Below are positions 48,868-59,700 of a DNA stretch of 64,000 nucleotides, one piece after another (position 1 is the first letter of the stretch; the number at the start of each line of letters is the position of its first letter). The notes beneath the pieces were generated by a model, which did no database searches, had not been told where the DNA came from, and saw only the letters and a list, made by a program, of their open reading frames with translations. Origin of the DNA: Linnemannia schmuckeri. Lineage: Eukaryota > Mortierellomycota > Mortierellomycetes > Mortierellales > Mortierellaceae. The stretch is from assembly GCA_029449235.1 (NCBI GenBank), contig JANATG010000009.1:744001-808000 (forward strand), in the 5' to 3' direction. Position numbers and translations under genes: made by a program.

Positions 48868-49603
48868 GTTGAAAGAGAACTCTGCTGCTACGTAGTAGGT
48901 GGGGAGGAGCGGATAGCTGGAGGGGTAGATGAGGTTAAAGGTCGAGAAGTTGGATGGGAACGGGAAAAGGATGATTGCAGACGGCTTTATTCACTTTGGG
49001 CTTTTTAGGGAGCATCTCTTCTCTTCTTTCTGTTGCTATTAAGAAAGGGACGATAAGAGTTGTGTTTTGCATGATACAAGAACGATACGAGAGAAAGAAG
49101 AAACCCTAAAGGCCCGAGCGGTGTCTAGACCTGAAGAAAGGAGAAAAGTGCGAGGATGTCAAATTCTGACGAACTATCGAGACGATCTGTTTCAGGAAGT
49201 AGTGGCTGTTGCGTCAAAAAAAAAAAAAAAAAGGGGGATTGGGTCATGCTGGCTCGCTAAGAAAAAAGAGGAAGGGAAGGCGTGTGGACGCAGACAGAGT
49301 GATATTGAAATGGAACGGCAAAAACGATGGCAAGGATCGGCTTGCTTGCATTTGTTTATTTGTTGATATTTCGAATACATAAAACTTCAATCGTTTCTAT
49401 CGCACGGTACCGACGGTTGACATGAACAAAACATAACACACGCCTTAGCTGTTTGCTAAGGTGTTTAAAAGATCGGTTCATTTGTTTTTGCTTCTCCTTT
49501 GCTTGTCTTCCCCTTTTTCATCCCACAGTCTCCTGCAATCCGCCCCCTCGTCATATTCACTCCCCCAAATTTTCCTCCAATTCTCTTTCGGAATCATCTC
49601 GCT
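48868..49603. other. Spacer upstream of acyl-CoA synthetase B
   Basis: No gene. It contains GA-rich sequence (48900-49150), A17 at 49216-49232 and a CT-rich leader (about 49480-49600) directly before the ATG at 49604. It may include the undetected end of the adjacent transposon relic and the promoter of the acyl-CoA synthetase. Confidence 0.45.
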
Positions 49604-52166
49604 ATGCCCACAGTACCTTACAATAAGGACCTTCAAGCAATCGAACTCCCAAGAACTCGCCGTCCTGGCCAAACAGGTATTTCAACCTTCTCAACCTCTC
49701 GTCCAACAGCGCTAATGGTATAGCGACCTCGAGGGTCTTACATTTATCTAACAAAAATCACTTATGACCTTTTCCCCACGATAGGCATTTATCGACGAGT
49801 CGGTTTTGAAAATGAACTGATGTCAATCCCTCCAAGCCGACCCCATCTCCGAACCGTCTACGATTCCTTTCAGCATGGTAAACAGCATCTCTCCGTCTCC
49901 CTATGTTCTTTCTCAATCAGAGTGAACGCCGTTCTCTGACACCATACGTTGTCTTTCCTCATATCCAAATAGGTCTCGCCATTTCCCCAAACAAACCTTG
50001 TTTGGGCGAGAGAATATGGAATCCAATCTCCAAAACCTACGGTCCTTACGAGTGGCAGACATATGTCGAGGTTGCTGCCCGAGCCACCCGCTTTGGTAGT
50101 GGACTTGTTCACCTTTACCAACTGGCCAATGGCTTTGCTGAACCGGTTCCTCACGGTTGGACTGTGGGTATATGGTCGATCAATCGAGCAAGGTGGACTA
50201 CGACTGATATCGCATGTGTTGCTTACAACTTGGTCTCGATCGGACTTTATGATACCCTGGGACCTGAGGCTGTCACCTATGGCATAAATCATTCTGAATG
50301 TTCCATTGTCATCAGTTCCATAGACCATATTGCTTCGCTTCTGCGTAATGCTGGTAATATGCCAGGTCTCAAGAGCATCATCAGCATGGATTCCTTGAAG
50401 GAGCCAGCCGTTTCCAAAGCGGTTCCTGAGTCTGCATTGGCTGGGCCTATCCTTCGCACGTTTGCCGCTGACAAAGGTGTCCAGCTTTTGGACTGGGATG
50501 AAGTCGAGGCTTTAGGCCAACTGCATCAGCGTCGTCATACTCCTCCTCGCCCTGAGGACATCTTCACTATCTGCTACACCAGCGGTACCACTGGCATGCC
50601 TGTAAGCTTAGACAAAAGGTGAGACGCTTTGTTTTAGTCGTATCTAGCAGTTTGTCCTAACTTTCATCCTTCCATTCATTTGCTTCATAGAAAGGCGCAA
50701 TTATTACCCACGCCAATTTAATTGCAACTTTGGCTTCATCCGAAGTGGCGAACCCACTTTCGGCTGATGATTGCGTTATAAGCTATTTGCCCGCAGCCCA
50801 TCTCTACGGTCGAGCCATGGAAGTCTTTTTGTACGGCGTCGGGGGACAGATTGGCTACTCCACTGGTGATGCTCTTCGTCTGCTGGACGATATTGCTGCC
50901 CTTCGACCCACCTTCCTTCCTGCAGTACCTCGGTTGCTGAACCGCATCTATGCTCGCGTCTATGCTGCCACTGCAAAAGCACCTGGACTGGCGGGTGTCA
51001 TCGCGCGGAAGGGGCTGTCCGTAAAGCTGGCCAACTTAGAGGCAGGACTTGGAAACAAGCATGCACTATGGGACCGCTTGTTGTTCAACAAGGTCCGGAT
51101 GGCACTTGGTGGACGCGTCGACAAGATCCTGACGGGATCTGCTCCTGTTGCGGCTGAAGTTCTGTCCTTCATTCGAGTCGCATTCATTGTAGACGTCCTG
51201 GAGGCATATGGCCAAACTGAAAATTCGGCCAGTGCAACGTCGACTCAGAGAGAAGAGCTGGAAGCAGGTCATGTAGGGCCTCCTAGCCCAAACAGCGAGA
51301 TCAAGTTAGTCGATGTTCCTGAACTGAATTACTTTTCAACGGACAAGCCCTACCCTCGTGGAGAGATTTGTACCCGCGGCCCGGCCACCATTCCTGGTTA
51401 CCTCAAGGACGAGAAGAAGACAAGAGAGACTATTGATGAGGAGGGGTGGTTGCATTCTGGGGACATCGGGTTCATCAAGGAGAATGGCACTCTCACCGTC
51501 ATCGACCGTGTCAAGAACATCTTCAAGGTATTTTAGAGAGGAATTGGGGTTGATGTTTTCCACATACTGTGCTTTGATGCGTGACACGAAGAGGTCTGAC
51601 TGCCTTGTGCTTACTGTATTTGTCAATTAGCTGTCAATTGGCGAGTACGTTGCGGTAGAGAAGGTTGAGAACCAGATCGCAACAAGATTGCCGATTGCCC
51701 TTCAGCTGTTTATCCACGGTGACTCTGTTGAGGCCTGTCTTGTCGCAGTTGTTGTCCCTGACCCAGATACCTTCCCAGCATTTGTTAACAAGGTTCTTGG
51801 AGAAGGCACTGCTATTACAAACGTCATCTATCAAGATCCCAAACTCCGCCGCGCTGTTCTCAAGGAGATCGCTCTTGCTGCTCAAGCAGCCAGTCTTAAA
51901 AGGCACGTCGCGTCGCTACTTTTTTTTTATTTGTAGAATGTATGGCGTTGTTGCAGTGGTCTAATTATGTCTTCCTTGATCTTCTATCTGCAAATAGCTT
52001 TGAGATTCCAAAGGCGGTGTTGATTGAGCCCAAGCCATTTACGATCGAAGGAGGCATGTTGACGCCGACCCTCAAGATCAAGCGCCACCCTGTCGTCGAA
52101 GCCTACCGCAAGCAAATTGACGAGCTCTACCGCGAGATACGCAGTGGAGCTGACCCCAAGCTGTAG
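49604..52166 (+). CDS. Long-chain acyl-CoA synthetase B (paralogue of A), ends PKL
   Basis: Same family and same architecture as the gene at 37.7 kb. The start is ATG 49604 (MPTVPYNKDLQAIELPRTRR). Six exons give about 680 residues. Motifs are YTSGTTGMPKGAIITH, YLPAAHLYGRAMEVF, AYGQTENSAS, PYPRGEICTRGPATIPGYLK, EEGWLHSGDIGF, DRVKNIFKLSIGEYVAVEKV and LKIKRHPVVEAYRK. It ends GADPKL and TAG at 52164-52166; PKL is at best a weak PTS1-like tripeptide, so localisation may differ from paralogue A. It lacks at least four introns of A while sharing others at identical positions (after the first RRPGQT and FQHG, after the AMP-loop MP, after IFK, before FEIPKA). The last intron appears to use a GC donor at 51903. 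RIB5 follows 278 bases downstream. Confidence 0.93.
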
Positions 52167-52444
52167 TGTCATTGATTATTAAGGTTTCGTCACCTTGTCT
52201 CTTCTTTCCCTTTGAATAATTATTTCCCTCAACCGCCAAAGCCGCAATTCGCATAAACAGCAGACATCTCCGTTCTATACTGTATGTTGGTGGCACTTTG
52301 ACAAAAGCGCAGTTGCGCTTTACATTTGTCACACTTCTCTTCATTTCTTATCTCTCTTCTCACAAAAAGAAATCTTTTTCATCCTCTTCCTCATTTACTT
52401 CTCTTTCTCCCACTTCTACTCTCACACACAATACACAATACACA

Positions 52445-53433
52445 ATGTTCACCGGCATCGTTGAAATCCTCGGCAAGGTCACTTCCATCGTCCCTCTCGA
52501 CTCGAGCGAATCAGGCGGACAGGGATTCAGCATCACCATCGGCAACGCTGCCGAGATTCTGGGCGACTGCCACCTCGGTGACAGTATCGCCGTCAACGGT
52601 AAGCTTAACGCACTTGTTTTTATTACCTTCAATCGCGATGTTGTTGGTTTGTGGATACTCGTTTAAGGACGCCCTTGTGATCGAAAATCGATCAATGACA
52701 AATAAAAGGCAGAGTAACTAACAAGCATAGTATCCATGGATCTTATTTACAAATGATAGGAACCTGTTTGACGGTGACAGAGTTTGACAAGTCGTCTTTC
52801 AAGGTTGGCGTCGCCCCCGAGACCTTGCGCAAGACCAACCTCGGTATTTTTTTTTTTTTTTTTTTTTTTTTTGGCTTTCCCAGCATCATAACTTTCCCAC
52901 CATACCATTCTCATGTTCTAACCCTTCGTTGATCACTTTTCCAATTTTAATTGACAACAGGATCGTTGAAGGAAGGAGACGCCGTGAACTTGGAGCGCGC
53001 AATGAACGCCCACACCCGTTTCGGCGGCCACATGGTCCAGGGCCATGTCGATACAACCGTCACCATCCTCTCCAGAACTGACGACGGCAACGCCATCACA
53101 TTTGTCTTCCAGGTCTCCGAGGAAAACAAGGACCTTATGGACTACATCGTTCCCAAAGGATTCATCTGCCTCGACGGTACTTCTCTCACTGTTATCGATG
53201 TCAACGACGTCAAGCGCACCTTCTCGATCATGATGATCGCCTATACCCAGACCCGTGTCGTCATGCCCACAAAAGCCCTTGGCGACCATGTCAATATCGA
53301 GGTCGATATGATGGGCAAGTACGCCTCCAAGGGCGTCGAAGCCATGATCAAGAGGTTCCTGGATGGTGAGGATGGTGAGGCCATGGTTGCCAAGGCCCTC
53401 GACCGCGTCCTCGCTAAGCGTGCTGCCAATTAA
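52445..53433 (+). CDS. RIB5: Riboflavin synthase
   Basis: Converts two 6,7-dimethyl-8-ribityllumazine molecules to riboflavin, the last step of vitamin B2 synthesis. The start is ATG 52445 (MFTGIVEILGKVTSIVPL) and the stop is TAA 53431-53433. Three exons give about 240 residues. The two lumazine-binding barrels are visible: MFTGIVE/GDSIAVN-GTCLTVTEFD, then HTRFGGHMVQGHVDTT and a second-barrel ICLDGTSLTVIDVND. Introns split codons after IAVN and after LRKTNL, both phase 1. The C-terminal segment after MPTKALGDHVNIEVDMMGKY is longer than in bacteria but usual for fungi. It converges on PRP8; AATAAA at 53516-53521 may serve its 3' end. Confidence 0.95.
52847..52872. repeat. T26 homopolymer at the start of RIB5 intron 2
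   Basis: The run begins immediately after the donor GTA, so the intron starts GTA followed by T26. The flanking exons (LRKTNL and GSLKEGD) still join in phase. Confidence 0.9.
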
Positions 53434-53515
53434 AAAAAAATAGAATGAAAGCAATCTCTTTCGTGTACATTTCAACCACATTTTTATAGACATTTTCACT
53501 GTTATTCCGCTTCAT

Positions 53516-53521
53516 AATAAA
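53516..53521 (+). terminator. Possible polyadenylation signal of RIB5
   Basis: AATAAA about 83 bases after the RIB5 stop codon, in the 282-base spacer between the convergent RIB5 and PRP8 stops. The opposite-strand equivalent for PRP8 was not clearly seen. Confidence 0.4.
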
Positions 53522-53715
53522 AATGCGGATCAAATCTACTCCTGATAAGCTACTATTCGAGCAGCGCAACACATCCAAAGTGCATAAAGCAGCGCAGGAG
53601 TATTGAAAGAATTATTTATTCAATTTGAAGTACAGAAAGAAAACGAACGAAGAAAAGAACAGAAAAGAGAACTAAAAACTAAAAAGACGGAAAAAAGCGA
53701 TACATAAAGATAAAC

Positions 53716-56700
53716 TTATTCAAAAGCATCCTCTCTCTCAACATCGACCACGCTGTCCTCCATACGGGCAAAGTTCAAGAAGTGCGTGGGACGATGCAAC
53801 TCGTGGTAAAACTCCTTGGGCGTATCAAGCACAAGACGGTACTTCATATCCGCAGTGTGCTGCGCACCCATGAATGAGTAGTTCCACACCCCCGAAGCAG
53901 GCACCATAAAGAATCCGAGGAACCTATCCGACAGCAACATCTGCACCTTCTCGTAGTGTGAAGGCAAGTATCCCTGAGGGTTGTTACCCGTGTCCTTGTT
54001 GTTGCGACCCCATTCGAATCCAGAGGGTGTCAACTTGTAGGCAGTCAATGAGCACGAACCGGGTGTAAACGAGCAGGTGATGATAATGGTCTTCTCACCA
54101 TCCCATGACTTGTTGTCGGCCATAATCTTGGCGTGAGTTGTCACATCCTGGGGCGAGAGCTGAGCCAACTCGTTGGGCTGGGTGTGAAGCCATCCAAGAG
54201 GCTCAAGGTCGTTCAAGTACTCGTGGTTGGGCAACATGTGGGGCAAGTGCACAGTCTGGTGAGTTCCCCATTGGGGAACCATCACAATAGCACGAATCTC
54301 CTTGACCTGGGCATTGTCGGGGGGCGAGACACCGTACATGTAACCAGAAATCTGGGTACGGAGATCCGAGATCGTAATGAACCGCTTGAGAATGTTCTTG
54401 GGCAAGACGTAGGTGAATCCAGTCTCCTTGATATCGTCTGTCGATACATAGATGTGGTTCGTGCGCAAATGCAAGTTGGTCGACGAAATAGCACGAATAC
54501 GCCACTCGGTCTTGGACGAGAAGGTCTGGGTCTCGTAAGGAGCTGTGGTGGTAACAATCATCTCGTCGCCGTGAATGTTCTGAGTCTTGGTCGTCACGGC
54601 AGTCAATTGAGAGGGCTCCTTGGCCTGCTTCTCAATCTCGGCAATCTGTTGGCGCTGGAGCGAGGGGGCGGAAATCTCCATACCCAAGATGATATCACGG
54701 ATCTCGGATTGGGTCAACGAAGCGACGTTGACGTTGTTCTTCTTTCCGTAGTCTCCGAGAATGAGATCCTTCAACGAAGTTTCAACTCCGAGCCACTCCT
54801 CATCGGACAGAGTGGGCCAGACGTGATGGGCCTCGGTAATGGTGGTCTTGTCAGGCCGAAGGATCATCTTGGTCTTGTCGTTGTTGACGTGAAGGGCACG
54901 GAGGATCAAGATCAGACGCGAAAAGGCAGTGTAAGACGAGATCGACTTGAGCCAGTCATCGTACAAACCGAACAAGCACATCTGAGGCTCGGTGGCTCTG
55001 AGAATCAAGTCTCCGAACTTTTCAATCTTCAAGCAGGCCTGGAAGGGAAGCTGAAGCTCGGAGCCCTTGATAACAATGTTAGGGAAATCTATCATTTGCA
55101 GTAAAAGAGCGAGTTAGTCGCTTGGCTCATACAACAGCAACGAGCAATATATTCAAGAAATACACACGAAAAACACTAATGGCTTACCCAAACAGTGAAC
55201 CTCGAGAGGATCCAACATTCCCTTGCGGGTGACAATCAGCTGCTTGGGCTGTTCTTCGACGGGGAGGGAACGAATCAAGGCAGCAACTTCCTCAGCAGTC
55301 TTCCACTTAGCCAGCTGTCCAAGACGCTTCTGACCAGCCCAGACAGAGGTATGAATAATCTTCAAGAACAACTGTCCAGTTCTGGGGTTGAAGATGAAAA
55401 TGGCTCCATTGATAGGCTTCGTGGTCTATTATGGACAAAGAAAATGAAAATAAACAGGTCAGTGCGTATTTATACACACACAACAAACATAGGATACAAC
55501 ACAAGGGCCAACACAGAAAGATGGAGAGTCAACTTACCAAGTTACCCTCGAAAGTCTTGTGAATGGTGACACGGTAAACGTTAGTGTCGTCAACGAACCA
55601 AATGATCTGGTTCGAGAACAGCTCACCGTAGTTCTGGGACGACAGGTAAGGCTCGGTGGGCTCAGACGAGTAGAGCTGAAGACCCTTGCGAATACGCTCA
55701 CGAAGGACATAAAGGGCAGGGTTGGCCTTGATGATCTTGGCCATGGCCTGCTGCATCAAGATCTTAAGACCGGGGAACCAGTTACCGTAGGCACTGTAGA
55801 GTGAGTAGGCGAGATCGACGCCGACCATTACACCAGTGGGCGAGGGGTAAATCGACATGTTGTCGGTGGTGTAATCCAAGAACTTGGCACGGGTGTAACG
55901 CTCAATATCATGAGAATCGAAATCACCCCAGCGAAGCTGAATATCGATCCAAAACTTTTGAGTCGTAGCACCGTCGGTGTTGTCCCGAGAGTCGGTGAGA
56001 AGCGAGGGGCGCGAGACCTTCCACTTGTAGGATCCGAACAACAAGATATCAGCGCAGGAACTGTTCATCTTGTACGACTTGCGGGGATGAATGGTCTCCT
56101 TCTGGACAGTCTCAATCTGGAGGGCCTCCAGTTCCTGATCCAGAACCTGACACATATCCATCGTCAACGACTCGTGAATCTTCTGCCACAAATGCGCTAT
56201 TGATATGGAAAAAGGTGTCAAAAAAAAACGAAAGCAGTCAGAGAATCGCTTACGCAACACAAAAGCACATCTGCGCAAAAACAAAAAAAACAAGTAATTA
56301 CCTCTGAAGATCTGAATGAGCGAGATCTTGAGGGTGGGGATCTTTCCGTGCATGAAGATACCGGTCAAATCAAGCTGGACCTGGAAACCAACATAGACGT
56401 TGGCACGGTTGATCGTGGGCGACCACCAAAGCGTGAAACGACGGTTGGGAATCTGGTTCAAACCAGAACGCTGGGCATTGGTCAGCTTCTTGTACTTCAT
56501 CGACTCTTCGAAACCAGAGTTGTGGACAACCAGGAAATCGTCACGGAGGAAGCGCTGGTTGCCATCAACAAGGAAACCAAAGTACGCCTCGGGCTCGGCC
56601 TTGCGCTCGACAGAGACAATTGACGAGAGAAGCAGGCCGCTCTTGAGGGAACCATCCTGCAAGACTGATGGAACACGATAGAAGAGAAGCATCTTCTTGC

Positions 56701-59700
56701 TAGACTCGGGCAAGACAAGGTACTCGTCGACAGTCATCTCAAAGATTCGTCCCTTAGCGAGGTCATCCTCTCTTGTGGCATACTCGTCAGCAGCAGTCTC
56801 AGCCTCATCACGAGTCTTGTAGGCAGCATCCTTGACGGCAAACTCCTTGGTGTGCACGTTAAAGCCAGCATCCACAGTGTTGACCAGGAAAGCGGAAGAC
56901 TCCTCGTTCCAGTGAGTGCTCAAACGCGAAGAGGTCTTGAAGCACAGAATGTGGTTGTTAGTGACAGTCAAGGGCTGGAGGTCGCCGTCGATATGGATCT
57001 CGAACAACTGATCCTGACCAGTGACAATTCTGTTGACAATACGAGGAGTACCATCGTCTCCCAACAATGCATCGTCGACGCGGACATCGGGTGCAGCGAC
57101 AGGAGTGCCGTCAGCGCGGAGCAGGCGAGTATCGGCAGAGAAACAGGCCTTCTCCCAGAAGAGACCCTCCCAAGTAGGGAAGTAGGTACCCTTGAACAGA
57201 GTATGCTCCAGAATACCCTCGACTCCTCCTAATGCCTGGATCATATCCGTGCGGTAGTTGTTAAGCTGCCACAGCTTTCCGTCGTGTCTATATGATCAAA
57301 ATCAAAAATAGAATAATCCGTTAGATGCTGATAAAAAACAGTGGTGGCGAAAAACGTTTAGCGTTGACTGATTAAAGTTCCTTTTCTGGTGCCCTTGGTC
57401 TCGTAGAACAAGGTGGGGAAGACCCAGGCCACAGACAAACAAAAAAAAAGTTCAAATACATACCGTGAATGTGTCCAGCTAAATCCGTTTGTTTTGAGGA
57501 TTTGGTACTGCTTGAACTCGGATCGGACACGCCATCCCTTGTCGTAGGCGAGGGTGTGGCGATCCTTTTGGAACAAACTGTTGATACGAGGAATACCACG
57601 GTCCCACGAGTCCTCAAGATCCTCGAGAGTGAGTCGACGGTTCTGGGCGTTGGCCTCCTGACGCTTGAGGGCGTACTCGGACCAGACACGCTGCGAATCG
57701 ATAAACTCAGATTCCCAAGGCTGCAGGTAACGGAACAAGTTGGGGATCAACTGGTCCTGCTCGTGCGACATTCCGCTGCGGAAATGAGTGATGCCAGCAT
57801 CAGTCTGCTTGGACCAACGCAAGTCAGACTGGGGAATCAAGACATGACCCATTGAAAGCATTCCGAGACCACCCAATTCCTTGGGACAGAAGAACACTAG
57901 ATAACGATGAAAGAAAAAAAAACCATAGCAATAAAGGTTAAGCGATTGAACGGCTATTGGACACAACGACAAAGAACTAGCAGTCAATACGAAGAACAAA
58001 CATACCGGTGGGAGGGAAACGGGAGGGCATCTTGGAGTTAAGACCAATCTTGACACGGGTTTGGATCTTGTTCTCGCACTTGACTAAAAGATCCAAGAGC
58101 TCGCGAGTATGAACGACTGCCTCACGGTAGTAGGTCATCAAGGCAATCAAGGTCGAGTTCCACTTGTTGATAATCTTGGAGAAGGTAGTCGAACCCGAGG
58201 CCATCAAGATCTGACGGACACGATTGTGGAATCGCTGGACAGACTCCTCATCGACACGGAGGAAGGCCTGAGCAGTGCGCTCCTTGGTCTGCTCGTTGAT
58301 CAAGTTCCAGACACCGTCGCGCATCGAAAACTGTTCGTCCTGGTTGCGGATCTTGGGCAGGATACGGACCTCGAATCCGCACATGGCGAAGAGCAAGTTC
58401 GGGTTGTCCTTGCTGTAGACCGACACGTAAGTGTCATCCCACTCGATGGTCGTCAAACTGCGGGGAAGACGATTCTTCATGTCCCAGAAGACGGCACGGC
58501 CCAAGTTGACGTCGTGCTTCATCAAACGCATCCTGCAGTCGCGAGGCCAGCACTTGCGGTTGCGATAGCCGACCACGTTTTCGTTGTTAGGATCCGGGTG
58601 CTCGGTGAGGTATCTCTGGATCAAGTCACGAGCCTCATCCGCAGTGAAGCGAAGAACCATGTGGAACCGGTCAATGAAGCGAGAGTAGAGACGAATAGGG
58701 TGGCGAACCTCGGTGGCAACGTCGCGGAACTGCAAAAAGTCATTGGGCAGCTGAGGTGGTCCAGCCATTTCGCTGGCACGCTGGAGACCCAAGACCAAGA
58801 GATCCAGAATCAAACCATAGTACTGGTAGATAAAACTGGCGAATTGAAGTCCGCGAATAAGACCGTAAGCGTTGACGTGGTTCATATCCTTGTAATTAAG
58901 AGAGACGTTGTTCTTGGCGGTCATGTAGTCGGCAATGTTGTGGTCGAGAATAAGGCGGAGGAGACGGTTGAGAAGAGTGAGATCCACCTTTTCGGCCAAC
59001 TTGCTGAACTTGGTCTCCATCATGACAAGACACTCGCCTTCCGAAGTCTCCCAGACGTCCGTCAAGTTGTTGATACCCTGGCACCACTTGTATACCAAAA
59101 GAGGAGCGGGCTCCGAATCGCCGGGCTTAATCCAGGCGGGGAACAGGTGACGCTTGTCGGCTTCATACCAAAGATACTGGTCCAGGTAGGCATCAGAGAT
59201 CTTTTCCAGAGGCTCGATATCGTAGACGGGGATCAAGTGACTGTAGAGATCCATGAACTCGATGCCAACCTCCTTGAAGGCACGCTGGGTGAGCAAGAGA
59301 CGCTTGATGCGACTGAGTGCCTCATGGGGATTGTCGTAAGCCTGTTCGACAAGTCCAAGTTCCTCACGTTGTGACTGGTTGAGGCGTCCCTTGACGCTGT
59401 AAGCCTCCTTGAGACGTTCCAGCGCCAAAATCAAGAGCTTAGTATCGTGCTTGTAGCTCAGGGGAGGGAAAGGAATAGGCGAGAACTTTCTGCTCTCGAG
59501 CCAGTGAACGGTAGAGGTGTAGATGGCGACGGCCTCCTCAGCGGTGACGTAGGGTCCATCCTTGAGGTAGTTGTGCTGACGCTCCTGTTCGGCCTTCAAC
59601 CAAAGACGAGTCAGACGACCCAAGTTCTTCTTGGTCACAGTCTTATCGACGGTGGCTCCACGGCGAATGCGCTCACGGTTGTAATGTGCGACGTTTGTCC

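Noticed and set aside
56519..57145. PRP8 insertion as a spliceosomal intron or a full-length intein with endonuclease
   Set aside because: It is open in frame throughout and has intein splicing motifs, so it is not an intron. It has no LAGLIDADG dodecapeptides between blocks B and F, so it is not a homing-competent intein.
58109..59374. A 421-codon open frame antisense to PRP8
   Set aside because: Same cause: strong codon bias of PRP8 keeps the opposite frame open. No recognisable domain.
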